DNA from: Piezodorus guildinii
Taxonomy: Eukaryota; Arthropoda; Insecta; Hemiptera; Pentatomidae
Assembly (NCBI GenBank): GCA_023052935.1
Contig: CM041292.1
Coordinates: 82,904,169-82,968,168 of the forward strand
Length of the DNA stretch: 64,000 bases
Direction of reading: 5' to 3'
Shown here: piece after piece, positions 47,085 to 58,746 of the stretch
Layout of the letters: the number at the start of each line of letters is the position of its first letter
Numbering within the stretch: the stretch's first letter is position 1
Translations under genes and position numbers: made by a program
Notes under the pieces: generated by a model
What the model saw: the letters and a program-made list of their open reading frames with translations, nothing else
The model's database searches: none
What the model was told of the DNA's origin: nothing

Positions 47085-47815
47085 CGACAGAAAAAAATTA
47101 ATTTTCGCAAACTGTAATTCAAGTAGAATAATACTAAGCAAAAACTACATTTAATTCTAAACCCTTTGTCGTAAACCTATGACTTCCTCCCCATTAGTAT
47201 CCTTTAATAGCACTCAACTAGTTACTGTTGAACAGATCAGACATCTAGGATTCTATCTTGACAAACTTGGAATCCTCATACGAGACTAAAATGACAAGAA
47301 ACTGCTCGCCGTTTTCGACTACAACATTTACTAGACAAACGGTCAAACCTTCCTCTCAACTACAAAATGCTTTTCTACATGACTATTATAAGACCTATCT
47401 GGACTTACGAAATTGAGCTATGGAGCTCTACCAAATCATTCCTCCAATTCCAATCATTCCAAAATATTCCTCTCGTATCCAATCTTTACAATCCAAAATC
47501 CTCAACGCTCCTTACTTTTTCACGAATAAACTCATCCACAAAGACCTTAATGTTCCCTATGTTACTGTTTTGACCCGAACCAGGTATGAATCCTTCCATT
47601 AAAAACTCTATTCCTACTAGTTTCTATCCTAGCTTCCTATTCGATCCATGATAACCCTCCGAGGCGTCTGAAAAGAAGATGGTCTCGAGACGTTCTTGTT
47701 TAGACTAACTACTAGAATTCTGCCAATGGGCAGTTTTTTCATTAAGCAGCATATTTACTTGTTATATTATAAAATACAGTTGTAAATTTCAATAACAATA
47801 TTAAAAAAAAAAAAA
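47085..47815 (+). pseudogene. Jockey-like LINE 3' end (Jk-B), decayed
   Basis: Plus-strand pieces in order: PMTSSPLVSFNSTQLVTVEQ with RHLGFYLDK, LLYKMLFYMTIIRPIWTYEI, QSKILNAPYFFTNKLIHKDL, and RRLKRRWSRDVLV before a stop. These follow the minus-strand Jk-B copies at 48643 and 49779 closely, through several frameshifts. A 3' UTR and an A run (about 47802-47815) close it. Confidence 0.85.
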
Positions 47816-48642
47816 TCTAAACAAAATCACCTAACTATATATAATCAAATTGCAACTACTGTGCAGTGCAGAACGCTAGAAAATCAAGTTAGAAGACCAG
47901 TCTTTGAATGACCATATCGAAAGAAGAAACTTGCACCGATCCTGTTAAGGTTCATGTTATTAGTTTATATAAACTTTTTAGGTTGGAATGATACAAGGAG
48001 TGTATAATCTCATGGAAATGACAGCTTTTCCATGCATTTTTTTTTCTGATACTTTTCAGCTATCCTGAAGATAGACCTGAGAGTGGCTAGCCGGAAGGCA
48101 TAACGATTGAAAGAAAAACAGCGAGACTAAGAGGAGCAGGCTTGGATAACAGCCTCGTGGAGCACTTTCTCCCCAGCCTCCTGCCTCCTGTCCTCTGGGG
48201 CTTGGTCTTCGGCATCTAACGGCTTACAATAGACAAGGATTCGGAATGATGTGTCAAGTAGTACGGTCATGGAAGACCTGATTCAGTGAGGAGGAAGTTG
48301 TATAATTAGGTTGGTAATGAAACAGATCACGGCTCTATGGAATATGAAAAGGATGAGAATAAAAGAAATGAGCTTATCTAAAATTATAGCTCTTGAAGGC
48401 ATGGCAATGAGTAAAACTAGCCGATGAGACAGACTGTTCATTTGATAGGGAGTTCGTATCGTGGAAGAGTCCGGTGGTTAATTTATTAGATGTAGCCAAA
48501 GAAAATTTAAAAATGAGTAATGATCTCCGTTCCGAACACCATCTAATCTAAAAGAAGCTAGACTATAATGTAGATTAGATAAATAATGAAAACAATATTG
48601 AGTTAATAAAAATGATTTTTAAAACTAAAGCCGAAATGATAT
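47816..48642. other. unassigned DNA with a GC-richer patch
   Basis: 48060-48300 is GC-richer (CCTCGTGGAGCACTTTC, CTCCTGTCCTCTGGGGC) with short open frames on both strands but no recognisable domain or clear splice sites. Confidence 0.35.
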
Positions 48643-49497
48643 CCTTTTTTTTTTTAAATTCATTTATTGAAATTTACAACTGTATGTTCATACATCAAGT
48701 AAATATGCTACAATGATAATACACATGAAAAAAAACATGAAGAGAAACTCTAGTAGTGAATCTACACAAGATGGTCTCGAGGCCATCTTCTTTTCAGACG
48801 CCTCGGCAGATTGTCAGGAATTGAAGTGGAAGCAAGGATTGAAACTAGTGGATTAGAGTGGGAGTGGAGTTTTTCATGGAAGGAGTGATACCTGGTACAG
48901 GTCAAATCAGCAACATATGGAACATTAAGGTCTTTGTGGATGATTTTGTTGGTGACAAAGTAAGCAGCGTTAAGGATTTTGCGAAGGATTTTGGATTGGA
49001 TACGGGAAGAGTTTGATGGTTTAGCAGAGCCACAAAGCTCAACTCCGTAAGTCCAGATAGGCCTTATGATTGTCATGTAAATTAGTCTTTTGTAGTAAGG
49101 AGAAAGGTTAGAGCGTCTGTCAAATAAATGTTGAAGTAACCGAAATCGGCAAGCAGTTTCTTGTCTTTTCAGTCTTGTATGCGGATTCCATGTAAGACGT
49201 TTGTCAAGCAGGAGGCCTAAATAACGGATCTGTTCAACAGGGACAAGCGGAATATCATTAAAGGAGACTGTAGGGCAGGATGTCATAGGTTTACGACGAA
49301 GGGTAAAGGTAATCTGCTGGGATTAAATGGAGTTGATTTTAATTCTCCAATTCTGACACCATACTTCAAGGTCTTGGATGTGGGATTGAAGAGTTTGGGA
49401 GGCGATAGTTGGATCGTTGTTGACTGATAACACACAAGTGTCATTAGCATAGGTAGAAAGGAAAGTATCAACACATGTTTTATCAAGCTTCAATACT
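48643..49497 (-). pseudogene. Jk-B LINE copy 1
   Basis: Minus strand. 49511-49283 encodes CVDTFLSTYANDTCVLSVNN (RT active-site block) and WCQNWRIKINS. 49286-48762 (174 codons) encodes VEQIRYLGLLLDKRLTWNPH, MTIIRPIWTYGVELCGSAK and the end LPRRLKRRWPRDHLV. A frameshift separates the two. A 3' UTR and poly(A) (T run at 48643-48655) follow. The active-site DD reads ND (YANDT). The 5' end is truncated at 49497. Confidence 0.9.
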
Positions 49498-49778
49498 AAC
49501 GGCTTGAACATATTTGACCTACAAAGCCTACATAAAAAAGCTGATACCGGTTAATCAGATAAGGGTTTCATAAATTCATCAAGCTTCACATATATGTCTT
49601 ATAGCCTGTTCCACATTCGTTTCTAGTGTGGAAAGGTAACAGAATGCACGAACAATTATTCACATTTTTTTCCACATTAACATTTTTCTCTGCACGTGAT
49701 AGTGATGAGCATTTTGTGTGCATAAGACGTATTTTAAATCTGCAGCCTACAAAATCTTATTGGCTTAACTGTTTATTA
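49498..49778. other. spacer between two Jk-B copies
   Basis: No similarity to Jk-B or to other repeats was seen. Confidence 0.4.
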
Positions 49779-50857
49779 ACTTTTTTTCCTTTTTAATAGA
49801 TTTATTGCTATTTACAACAGTATAATGATATACATCTAGTAAATGAGATACAAGATACAAATGTCATGATTCACATGTGGAGATCCATTGGCAGCTCTCC
49901 AAAAACTATGTTAAACTAGAAGGTCTCGGGGCCATCTTCTATTCAGACGCCTCGGAGGATTATCAGGGATTGTAGAGGAAGCAAAGATTGAAACTAGTGG
50001 GTTAGAGTTGGAATGGAGTTTGTCATGAAAGGTAATATGAAGTGGTACCTGGTTCGCGCCAAGTAAGTAACATAGGGAACCTTAAGGTTTTTATGGATGA
50101 GTTTATTTGTGACTAAATAAGGAACATTGAGGATTTTTCGAAGGATTTTTGATTGTATGGATTGGAGACGGGAAGAATTTGATGGTTTAGTAGAGCCTCG
50201 AATCTCTACTCCGTAAGTCCATATTGGTCTTATGATAGTCATGTAGATGAGTCTTTTGTACTTAAGTGGAACGTTTGAGCGTTTGTACAGTAAGTGTTAA
50301 GTAGTCTAAAACGTCGGAAAGTTTCTTGTCTTTTCAGTCTTGTATGAGGGTTCCAAGTAAGACGTTTGTCCAGGTGCAGTCCTAGGTATCTGTTCAACCA
50401 GAACAAGAGGAGTGTTATTGAAGGATACTGTTGGGCAGGATGTCATCGGTTTACGACAAAGGGTAAATGTTATTTGGTGGGATTTATTGGAATTTATTTT
50501 TATTCTCCAATTCTGACACCATACTTCAAGGTCTCGGATGTGGGATTGAAGAGTTTGGGAGGCGATAGTTGGATCGTTGTTGACTGATAACACACAAGTG
50601 TCATTAGCATATGTAGAAAGGAAAGTATCAACACATGTTTTATCAAGCTTCAATACTGTGATATCAGCTGTATAAACTGTGTAAAGGATGGGTCCTTAAA
50701 TACTGCCTCGAGGAACACCAGCATACTGATTAAAAAGGGATGAATAGGAACTATTATGATTTACTTTGAAGGACCTGTCTGTGAGAAAGGACTGGATAAT
50801 GAGGAACTATGTAGGTGGAAGGAATTTACGGAGTTTGTAAAGCAATCCCGGGTGCCA
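49779..50857 (-). pseudogene. Jk-B LINE copy 2
   Basis: Same orientation and family as copy 1 but reaching further 5'. The minus strand begins WHPGLLYKLRKFLPPT near 50855 and continues with AGVPRGSI-stop-GPILYTVYTAD, TYANDTCVLSVNNDPT, then MTIIRPIWTYGVEIRGSTK, and ends near 49925 in the RRLxRRW region. Several stops and frameshifts break it. The active-site pair is ND, not DD, as in copy 1. Confidence 0.9.
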
Positions 50858-53225
50858 CGTTTTTTAACTTATTTCCACAAAACATACATTGAACACTAAA
50901 CAGAAAAGGGAATTTAAATTGTTTTTTTCTTGGTCAATTGAAATGGGTGATTATTGAAAATAATATAACAAAAATCATTTATGCAGATAGCAACGATTCG
51001 TATTATTATTATAGGTCAATAGAGAACTTTTGTCACGGTTTTTACTTCTTTCAGTATAACAACTCCCTTCAGAACAATACTTATGTCATTGCCGGCTTCT
51101 GTCTATTGTGTTTGAGGGAGGAACTGAACTTCTGAGGAAATTTGCTAAAACGTTGTTTACACTGACTATTGATTTCCTTTTTAGAAAGGGAATTTTATGA
51201 AGAAGTCAACAATAAGGAAAGTCGTTTCAGTAAGTTGGGACTAAATATTAGTTCAAACAAGAACTTAAATTTAAAATATATACTCAAAAATAGGATGTTA
51301 AAACAGTAAATTCTTAGATAAGTAGCTAAACTCGTAATTATTGAATTTCTGACTAGTCTTTTGTATAAAAGTTTAAAAACCTCTGTTATTGTTTTTTGCG
51401 TAATATCTAATTGGAAGAAGCTAATAAATACCATGAACATCATATTTATCAGATGCAAACATGGATTCAAAACAAGAGAAAATAACGCAAGAAACTGATT
51501 TAGCAAATGAAATACAAAATTGTTACCATGAAAATGTCAAAAGAAATAATTTTTAAATACACAATAATTATTTTTATATACATTTTTTAACGGTATAATG
51601 AGTAAATTTCCCCCAAGAAAATATGTGAATAGATGTACTACTACCTATCAATATATCAATACCAAAAGGCATTTAGAGAAATATAATTTATGTTGCTCAT
51701 ACGAAATACTCATTCTATATTCTTGGTTCACCTTTGTTTTATCTGAAAATGGCTTATACGAATAGTCGAATCGACTTGTCCCAAAACAATGTTTTAACCA
51801 CGTCTTTTCGTTTTAATTATAAATTTTAATATCCTTATTTAATGATCATATAAGTACCATTTATTTAAAATGTAAATACATGAATTTTTTATATATAATT
51901 TATATTATATATGCGATTACAACCTTTATTCATTCCCAAAATTGACTTTTAATATGAAAAAGACACTTATGTAAATATGACAGATATTTTTTTTGAGATT
52001 TTGGATTATTTTTGAGCCACAATTTAACGATTTTGAAGTGAGATGCCATGATGAGGTAAAATGAAAAACGGAAAAATGATTCCATAATATAATATTATAA
52101 GTAAGTATATTAAAAACAAAATATAATCATAAATAAACTTCTTTTGTGCAACGGTCAAATATATATCTTACAAATATTGAACCAAAAGAAAACTTAGGAC
52201 GATGATGAGAAAATTATAAGTTACTTATAATCTATTAAAGTTCTATAGTCTATTACAAATAATATTTCGGACTCTTTTATTTTCTCTTCAGATATCAGAT
52301 ATAATTTTTTTTATAATACGTTGCTGGGATATTTTAATGTAACAAATAATTGCTCCTGCAATAACAATATAACAACTAAGTATGTGAAAGTAAAACGCTT
52401 AAACAACAATTATAATAATGGAGAAAATGGTGTTTAAAAAGTGAAAGGGATATCAGGTTCATGCGACCACTTGTGAAATGGCCGACACAGGATACGCCTC
52501 TGGATTCCTGGCCAAACCCACAGCTCCGCGGGCCCCTGGAATTCTTCATTTCTGAACTAAAATTATTTTATTATTTAAGTAAATACAAAGATAAGAATCT
52601 CTTTTAAAACTTAAAAAATGTATTCTCTATTGATTTAATTAAATAGCAAAAGAAACATAACAGTTACCGAAGATCCTCAATTACGGACCGAGTTTATGTC
52701 TCCTGAATGCCAAAAAAGTGCACCCAAAACATGTAGATATTATTTATTTTTAGTGTAATTTATACTTCATCACAAAAACTGCTTTAGGATTGCATGTATC
52801 AGTTTGAAACACTTGGGATATTACTTTAATTTTTCTATTGCGAAAATGAAGGTCATATTAAAATAAAAAATCAAATAGTACATTTTGTGTTGTAGTTGTT
52901 TTGGACTTATATTATATACCTAAAAATATGTCTTACTCATTATTATTAATTAAAAATAATAATTATAAAGTCGCTTTTAGCATAAACGGTCAGCCTTATT
53001 TTAGCCATTCAGGCAAAAATATTTATAGGATATATATAAATATAGGATCCTTCTAGTTTAAAAAATACAAACTGAAATTTAGGATGAAACATATCAGGTA
53101 TGAGAAAACAATGTTAGCTATTTTCCTGCAAATAATATATAGATATATATTAACTTCCTATTAGCAACTACTAATTTTTTAACCATCAGTCTTTTTACAT
53201 TTTCATTGAGAAGGAATATATAATT
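50858..53225. other. unassigned AT-rich DNA
   Basis: No gene recognised. A small GC-richer patch at 52440-52550 has no supported frame. Confidence 0.35.
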
Positions 53226-53470
53226 TGTTTGTTTAACGTCACTTTGTGCTACTTTGCTAATCGGACGATACTCCAGTGGGAGTCTTAGATCTATTTTATT
53301 CAAGTTTAGTTAGGGCTAACTAAGGTCCCTTTGATCTTTAAAAAGTACATGGCGCACGCATTACTAAGAATTTTTACTCCCTTTAAAAAATCCTAGGTCC
53401 ATCTGTCGGTTTAAACCCACGACCTTGTTCATAGAAGGATGTTACGATAACTATAACACCGCAGGTGACC
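53226..53470 (-). repeat. SINE-A copy
   Basis: Minus strand: TTGTTTGTTTAACGTCAC at the tail side, GCTAATCGGACGATACTCCA, TTTAGTTAGGGCTAAC in the core, B-box complement of GGTTTAAACCCACGACC near 53415 and the CACCGCAGGTGACCC head end. Confidence 0.8.
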
Positions 53471-54189
53471 CAGGGATGCATGGTTTCTTAGAAGTATTAA
53501 AGTGGCAATTGCTATCACAGCCTGTAACTGCATAAATTAATTCAGTAATTAGTAGGTCGTAAACATGGACAGTTATTAAAAACATTAGTCTTAGAATGAT
53601 TTATTGTTTACATGATGGAAATAATAACGGTTATTTTACTTTATTTTTATTAATATCCATGTATAAATCAAGATAATTTATTTACTTTTTAGATGTTTTA
53701 AGCAAAGTATTATTCTTCTTTATTTTTCCTACACGTTTTTGCAAATTTGGAGATTTTTCCGGCACGTTATGTTTACCATACATCGCCATCTCCATTTTAA
53801 ACCGAACTTCCCAGCTATTCTGGTATTCCGTGTCATAATCCTAAGCATTGACATATTTTAATCAGAGATACAAAAACCTATTAAGAAATGAAATCGGTAA
53901 TTATAACAATTCCTCAACGCTACACACAGAAACAACAAAACAATGTTGTTAGTTTGATTAATTCATAAATTCTATATTTTCTCCTTATTTTAGGTAGATT
54001 ATTTGTATAATTTTTCCTACAACTGTGTCATAATTTTAATTTATTACTTTTAGGCCATTTATGATACTCTATCAACATTAAAAAACAATTTAATTGCTGG
54101 ATATCTCATGAATATCACATCCGAGATCATTTGTAAATATTTTGTCAATTTGTAAATATGTACATTAATTTTTAGGTTTTTTTAAATAA
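53471..54189. other. unassigned AT-rich DNA
   Basis: No feature recognised. Confidence 0.35.
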
Positions 54190-54246
54190 AAAAAATTATC
54201 CATATTTTTCACTTAACAATAAATTTTTTTCCGTTTTTCTCTCCCA

Positions 54247-54272
54247 CGTTTCAGCCTTTGGCCATTTTCAAG
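54247..54272 (-). ncRNA. hammerhead-like motif, left arm
   Basis: Read on the minus strand: CCTTGAAAATGGCCAAAGG then CTGAAACG. The GGCC/GGCT pairing and GAAAC box resemble the hammerhead core, but the first box (CTTGAAAA) departs from CUGANGA, so cleavage activity is doubtful. Confidence 0.3.
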
Positions 54273-54304
54273 GATCCTTCAATCTGTCATATCTATTGCA
54301 TATG

Positions 54305-54373
<69 letters not shown>

Positions 54374-54464
54374 CACATTATAATAAAATAAACTTTAGGC
54401 TGAAACCAGCCTTTTCAGCTTGTTATTTATTATCTACTTTAATAGAAAGGATAGATTAAAGGAT

Positions 54465-54491
54465 CCTTGAAAATGGCCAAAGACTGAAATG
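54465..54491 (+). ncRNA. hammerhead-like motif, right arm
   Basis: Plus-strand copy of the same motif, CCTTGAAAATGGCCAAAG then ACTGAAATG; the final box has one more change than the left-arm copy. Confidence 0.25.
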
Positions 54492-54544
54492 TAAAAAATA
54501 ATAATAATAAAGGATTGTTGAGTGAAAAATATAGATAATTTTAC

Positions 54545-55171
54545 TATTCAAAAAGAACCTTTAAATAAATTACATATATGATAAAAATATGTAAATTAAG
54601 TTTCTTCTTCTCTTTCTATTTCATACGGTTTAGAGACATTCCAAGGAGTTTTAACTCGAAAAATTGCTGGTTATTTCTAGTATTTTGTAAACAAATCTAT
54701 TTCATCTTTGTGATGGAGGTAGTGGCCAATGATTCCACCATCAAGAAGGCCGTGGGAAGAAGAGGAGCACTGATTGGCCGGCGGTTTGTCCCTGCGGAGT
54801 CGCTAACGGCACGGCCTAACGGGCCAGGGCAAGGTTCACCACCTAACTTCTGCACTGTCTTTGTGTCGGTGAGCCTGGTACCTCCTTCCAGGACAAGACG
54901 TTCCTGATAATATGAAATGGGGAGGTGCAAGGCTCGGAGAATGACCATCGAGGAACTGGCTCTCATGTAGGCCAGAGAAATCTGGAGGGTGAGGCAGGTA
55001 TCGATGTGACTGATCTCTACACCACCCGCTAACTTTCGACTCTAACAAGGACCTCTGCGAATTCCATGCTCCTTCACATAGCTTTGATGCAAAAACATTT
55101 TTTTTGTATTCGAATTTCGTTATCTCCAAAGCCCATAAAGTACACTTCCATCAGTATGAATAATTTAAAAT
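54545..55171 (-). other. GC-rich segment, possible exon relic
   Basis: About 54700-55080 is GC-rich with open frames on both strands. The minus-strand frame through 55017-54697 (SHIDTCLTLQISLAYMRASS, then YYQERLVLEGGTRLTDTKTV) reads like protein, and the plus-strand frame 54710-54907 is also open. I recognise no family and the strand cannot be chosen. Candidate for a host exon, retrocopy or element 5' region. Confidence 0.3.
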
Positions 55172-55284
55172 ATTGTTTGTTTGTTTATTTAACGTCAGTT
55201 TATGCTACTGTGGCTTAATCGGACAATGCTACAGTGGGAATCCTAAATTTGGCTTATCTAGGTTTAATTAGGATAGTGAATTGT
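55172..55284 (-). repeat. SINE-A, 3' part only
   Basis: TTGTTTGTTTATTTAACGTC, AATCGGACAATGCTACAGTG and TTTAATTAGGATAG are present. The tRNA-head part is missing and is replaced abruptly by REP-E tail sequence at about 55285. Confidence 0.8.
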
Positions 55285-55500
55285 AACATCCGGGCGTATA
55301 GTCGTCTTAAATATGAAATTTCAGTTTCGTACGACACACGGAAGAAGGCACACACACAAACCTTTTTTCGGGACTTGGACATTTTGACTCAGGGGACCCT
55401 AAAACTGTATTTCCGTCGAAAACTGGAATTCGAAAATTTTCACGATCGCAATACTTTCCCTTACTATATATTTCATATACATATAAGTCCTAAGTGAAAG
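55285..55500 (+). repeat. REP-E tail fragment
   Basis: Starts TGTAACATCCGGGCGTATAG, as at 15165-15185, and continues AAATATGAAATTTCAG, CACACACA and AACTGTATTT like the inverted REP-E end at 62150-62300. The translated strings here and there share LKYEIS...HTQ...QGT.KL. Confidence 0.6.
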
Positions 55501-55529
55501 AAAAAATATGTTTATGCATATTTTATGAT

Positions 55530-56060
55530 AATTGTCCACATGCCAAGATAAAATTAACGGCTCTCAGCAAATGATTGAAAGTACTATACCCAATTATATC
55601 CAAATCATCAAAATAAAAAATAGACATAATACATGCCTACTTAAACAGGTATGGATTTACGCCTCACAGATTTATGGTTCAGCCAAAAAGACCCACTTAC
55701 AAAAACTGCAGTTATTTCATCAAAACTTAAGACTCGCACGATAGCCCCTTGGCACGTAAACAACAAAACACTGCAAAAGGACTTACGCCAACAGTTGCCC
55801 GACACATTCTTACTCTCTTTCGCGTTTTAATAAGTTATAGACTAGTTTCCTGACTCACAGACCAACAATATTGATAATACTAATTACCTTTCATTAAATC
55901 ATTAAAGCTCTTATGATTTCACTAAACATTTACATTTCCCACAGTTCAAAGGACAACGATATCTTCGGCAGTCTTGAATCAGCTACCAGGACTAACCACC
56001 AGCCAACAGAACCCTCAGCACAATAAAAGTAACATATAAATATATCCACTACATGAAAAT
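55530..56060 (+). pseudogene. Jockey-like LINE fragment (Jk-C)
   Basis: The frame 55532-55744 encodes LLKQVWIYASQIYGSAKKTH, LQKLQLFHQNLRLARIAPWH, and after a stop VNNKTLQKDLRQQLPDT; compare NYASQIYDSAKETH and AWYVNNKPYVRT at 39797-40215. It is 5' truncated, and the 3' end is not clear. Confidence 0.72.
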
Positions 56061-57477
56061 GCTCGAACACGACAATAGACTTTGCTTTGCTTTATTGATT
56101 TGCTTATTGTCAGATAACTTTTAACAGGTGCGAATAAAAAATTATTACATAATGGTTTATTATTTCCAAATAACTATATTAGGGTATATCAATTTATATA
56201 GCTGTTTTCAGGCAATTAACTAATATGAAAAACAATACATTAACTGAGGGAAATGGCCTATGGCATTGCTAATTTCAATACGCTACATCTCTGCTATTGA
56301 TCAACCGATTTGAATAATTCTTTTTATGTTTTGTAGCAAATTTCATTCTCAATCGAATAGCTTTGCAGGTTTTATCTACGTACATACGTAACTAGAAACT
56401 AATACTAGGGGAGTGTCAATTTTTTTAGTCGATTACAAAGATTCATTATTGAACATAATAAATTGTGTTTTCTGTAAACACTGTGCACGTTCTCATCGAA
56501 TATATTGCTTATTATTAAAAAGTATATTTTATTGGCTTTTTATTTTTGTATTTTTTTTTTTTTGTTGATGTTTTTCAGCTTAATTTTTACACAAGTGGGG
56601 GTGCTGGGGTTGGGGTTGGGTGTCAGCGGATGGAGAAGGTCAGAATGGAGGACCATAGCGCCGATAGATAGATATATAAATATTTATTGGAGGTTTTTAA
56701 TGATCCATTTTTTATACGTTGACTCCCTTGTACATGAGAAAGCTAAGGACAGGGTAGGGCCCTGTTACACAATAGGTTGTATATACTAGGGATGAGATGC
56801 GTTAATTAATGGAAACCAATTCAGATATAGGGCCATTATGTAAGGTAATGAATGATATTAGATAATCTTTTAATTACAACATAAATGATAATGGCAGATA
56901 TAGTAATTACTGATAAATGATAATTACTATATATGATTACAGATATACAAAGAAGCAGTTGGAGTCAGTGGAGGGCAGACAGTAGGTGGTAGCTTAGCAA
57001 GGATCCTCCCATACCGTTAACAAGCTTGCGGTCTCTGGCTCTTAATTGCGCTGAGGAGGAAGCAGACCACAAACTGCTTCCGTAGTGTAAACATTATATA
57101 TCTATCTACAACATCATTCACGATAACTTTTTCTCAGAAAGAGCCATGTTAAAGCTTATGTAAATTGTAATATTCAAGTATTTAAATTTTAATTATCTTG
57201 GACTTGATTAATGATAATTCGTCATCAATAATCACAGATAATACCATCAATATTCAATAATGTTTATTTTATTCTTTAGTATATGATATATAGTATAGAA
57301 TTTGTGATGGATCAAAACAATAAAATATAACATTGGTAAGATATATTATAATTTCTTTTAATTATGATAATTTCTAGAAAAGTGAATTAATAGCTAAATA
57401 ATTATAATAAAAAAAAAAAAAGGATTTTTCGTTATGCCGAATATTATGTTTAAATAAGATATCCAAACCGTTTATGT
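56061..57477. other. unassigned DNA
   Basis: Includes a short shared AT-rich repeat (56140-56215, see 31610) and a GC-richer patch at 56960-57080 without a supported frame. Confidence 0.35.
56597..56620 (+). other. G-quadruplex candidate
   Basis: Four G runs (5, 4, 4 and 3) separated by TGCT, TT and TT. This fits the standard intramolecular quadruplex pattern (four runs of at least 3 G, loops of 1-7). Confidence 0.75.
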
Positions 57478-57481
57478 TTAA

Positions 57482-57561
<80 letters not shown>
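57478..57561. repeat. poly(A) run followed by (TA)n
   Basis: About 20 A, then about 30 TA units with one TTTA interruption at 57526-57530. Confidence 0.95.
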
Positions 57562-57829
57562 TCAATCCATTTTTTTATATGAATTTTAAGAATTGGCAAA
57601 AATTCGTTTTAAACAATATTTACACAGAAATATCTCAAAAGGGGCTGAGAAAAAAAAAATGAAATTAATGCAGGTTACCCAACTGTACGGTGAGTTTAAG
57701 TGATATAAGTTTGGTTATTGAGACTAAGCTAGTTTCGGTGTAATAAAATTCTCTTTACTCTTAAAATAATGTTTTCTTGAAAAAATATTAACTCCGGTAA
57801 TTTTGCATATTTAAACGAAACTAAAACTA

Positions 57830-58746
57830 TTGGGTTGTGTCACATGAAATGTCCGTTTTCAAGGTAAAGATTTTTTTATTAAAAATACGATATGAAAACA
57901 AGATAATTTTATTCGAAGTATTTACCTTCTTTTTCTACACATTTTTCCCAGCGTGACACCAACTTTTTTATCCCCGAACTGAAAAACTCTGAGTTTTGAA
58001 GTGAAACAAAATCTGAAAACGCACTTATCACTTGATCATCATTTTCAAAAAGTTTTCCTTTGACGAAGTGGTCTAAATTCCTGAACAGGTGGTAATCTGT
58101 TGGAGACAAGTCGGGAGAATACGAGTATGGTAGGTGCGAAGAATTTCGTAGCCCAGTTCTTTCAATTTTTGCACGATATGTTTTGAAACATGGGGTCTAG
58201 CTGCCGCTCAGTGAGATGAAGTACCCATATTTCGAGCTTTTTTACTTTCCCAATAAACTTTAAATGTCTGGAAACGGTAGATGCTCTTGCATTTAGTTGT
58301 GCTGAGAGTCCTTTAACTGTTTGGTGAGGGTTTCCTTCTACTGTATGTTTGAGGACATCGTTGTCTATTACGGACGGAGGTCTTCCTCGGGGCAAGTTTT
58401 CCAAGTCGTTATCCCCAGCTGAAAACTTAGCAAACCAACGGCGAATTTCCGTCCATTAACACTCTCTTCCCCAAACGCCTAGCAAATATTCCTAGCGGTC
58501 TCAGCTGCTGAATGGCCGAGTTTAAACTCGTACAAAAATATTACTCGAAAATCGCGTGTTTCCATGTTCATATTTGGAGGTATACTAAAAAGTGGGTAAT
58601 TGATTGGGAAGCTAATGTTTATAATACAAAGGTAGAGGATTAGTATGTAAATATGTAAACATTCGGAAGAAAACAACAGAGACCTGCAAAATTCTATATG
58701 TATTTCAGAAACTATAAAAACGGACATTTCATGGGAAACCACCCAG
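57830..58746 (-). mobile_element. internally deleted mariner
   Basis: 917 bp between TA 57828-57829 and TA 58747-58748. Ends: TTGGGTTGTGTCACATGAAA and, complemented at the other side, CTGGGTGGTTTCCCATGAAA, both followed by TGTCCGTTTT. On the minus strand the transposase N-terminus is present (METRDFRVIFLYEFKLGHSA, then RASTVSRHLKFIGKVKKLE and LTERQ). The C-terminus is present too (KELGYEI, SPTDYHLFRNLDHFVKG, to KCVEKEGKYFE). About 370 bp between them, carrying the first two catalytic Asp residues, are gone. It is a different lineage from the intact copy at 25840, judged by its ends. Confidence 0.9.

Larger units (their letters stand above)
54190..54544. mobile_element. hairpin element with inverted arms of about 95 bp
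   Basis: The left arm (54190-54288) and right arm (54450-54544) are inverted copies: AAAATTATCCATATTTTTC, ACTTAACAAT, GGCCATTTTCAAGGATCC. The spacer holds a (TA)n tract (54309-54370). Each arm contains a CTTGAAAATGGCCAAAGRCT then GAAA motif, known to me from Penelope-like and related repeat ends. No coding capacity. It is either a foldback element or two repeat ends in opposite orientation. Confidence 0.7.

Noticed and set aside
57652..57676. A solo mariner end (GAAATTAATGCAGGTTAC) like that of the intact copy
   Set aside because: Only about 16 bp match and there is no partner end or TA-bounded element.
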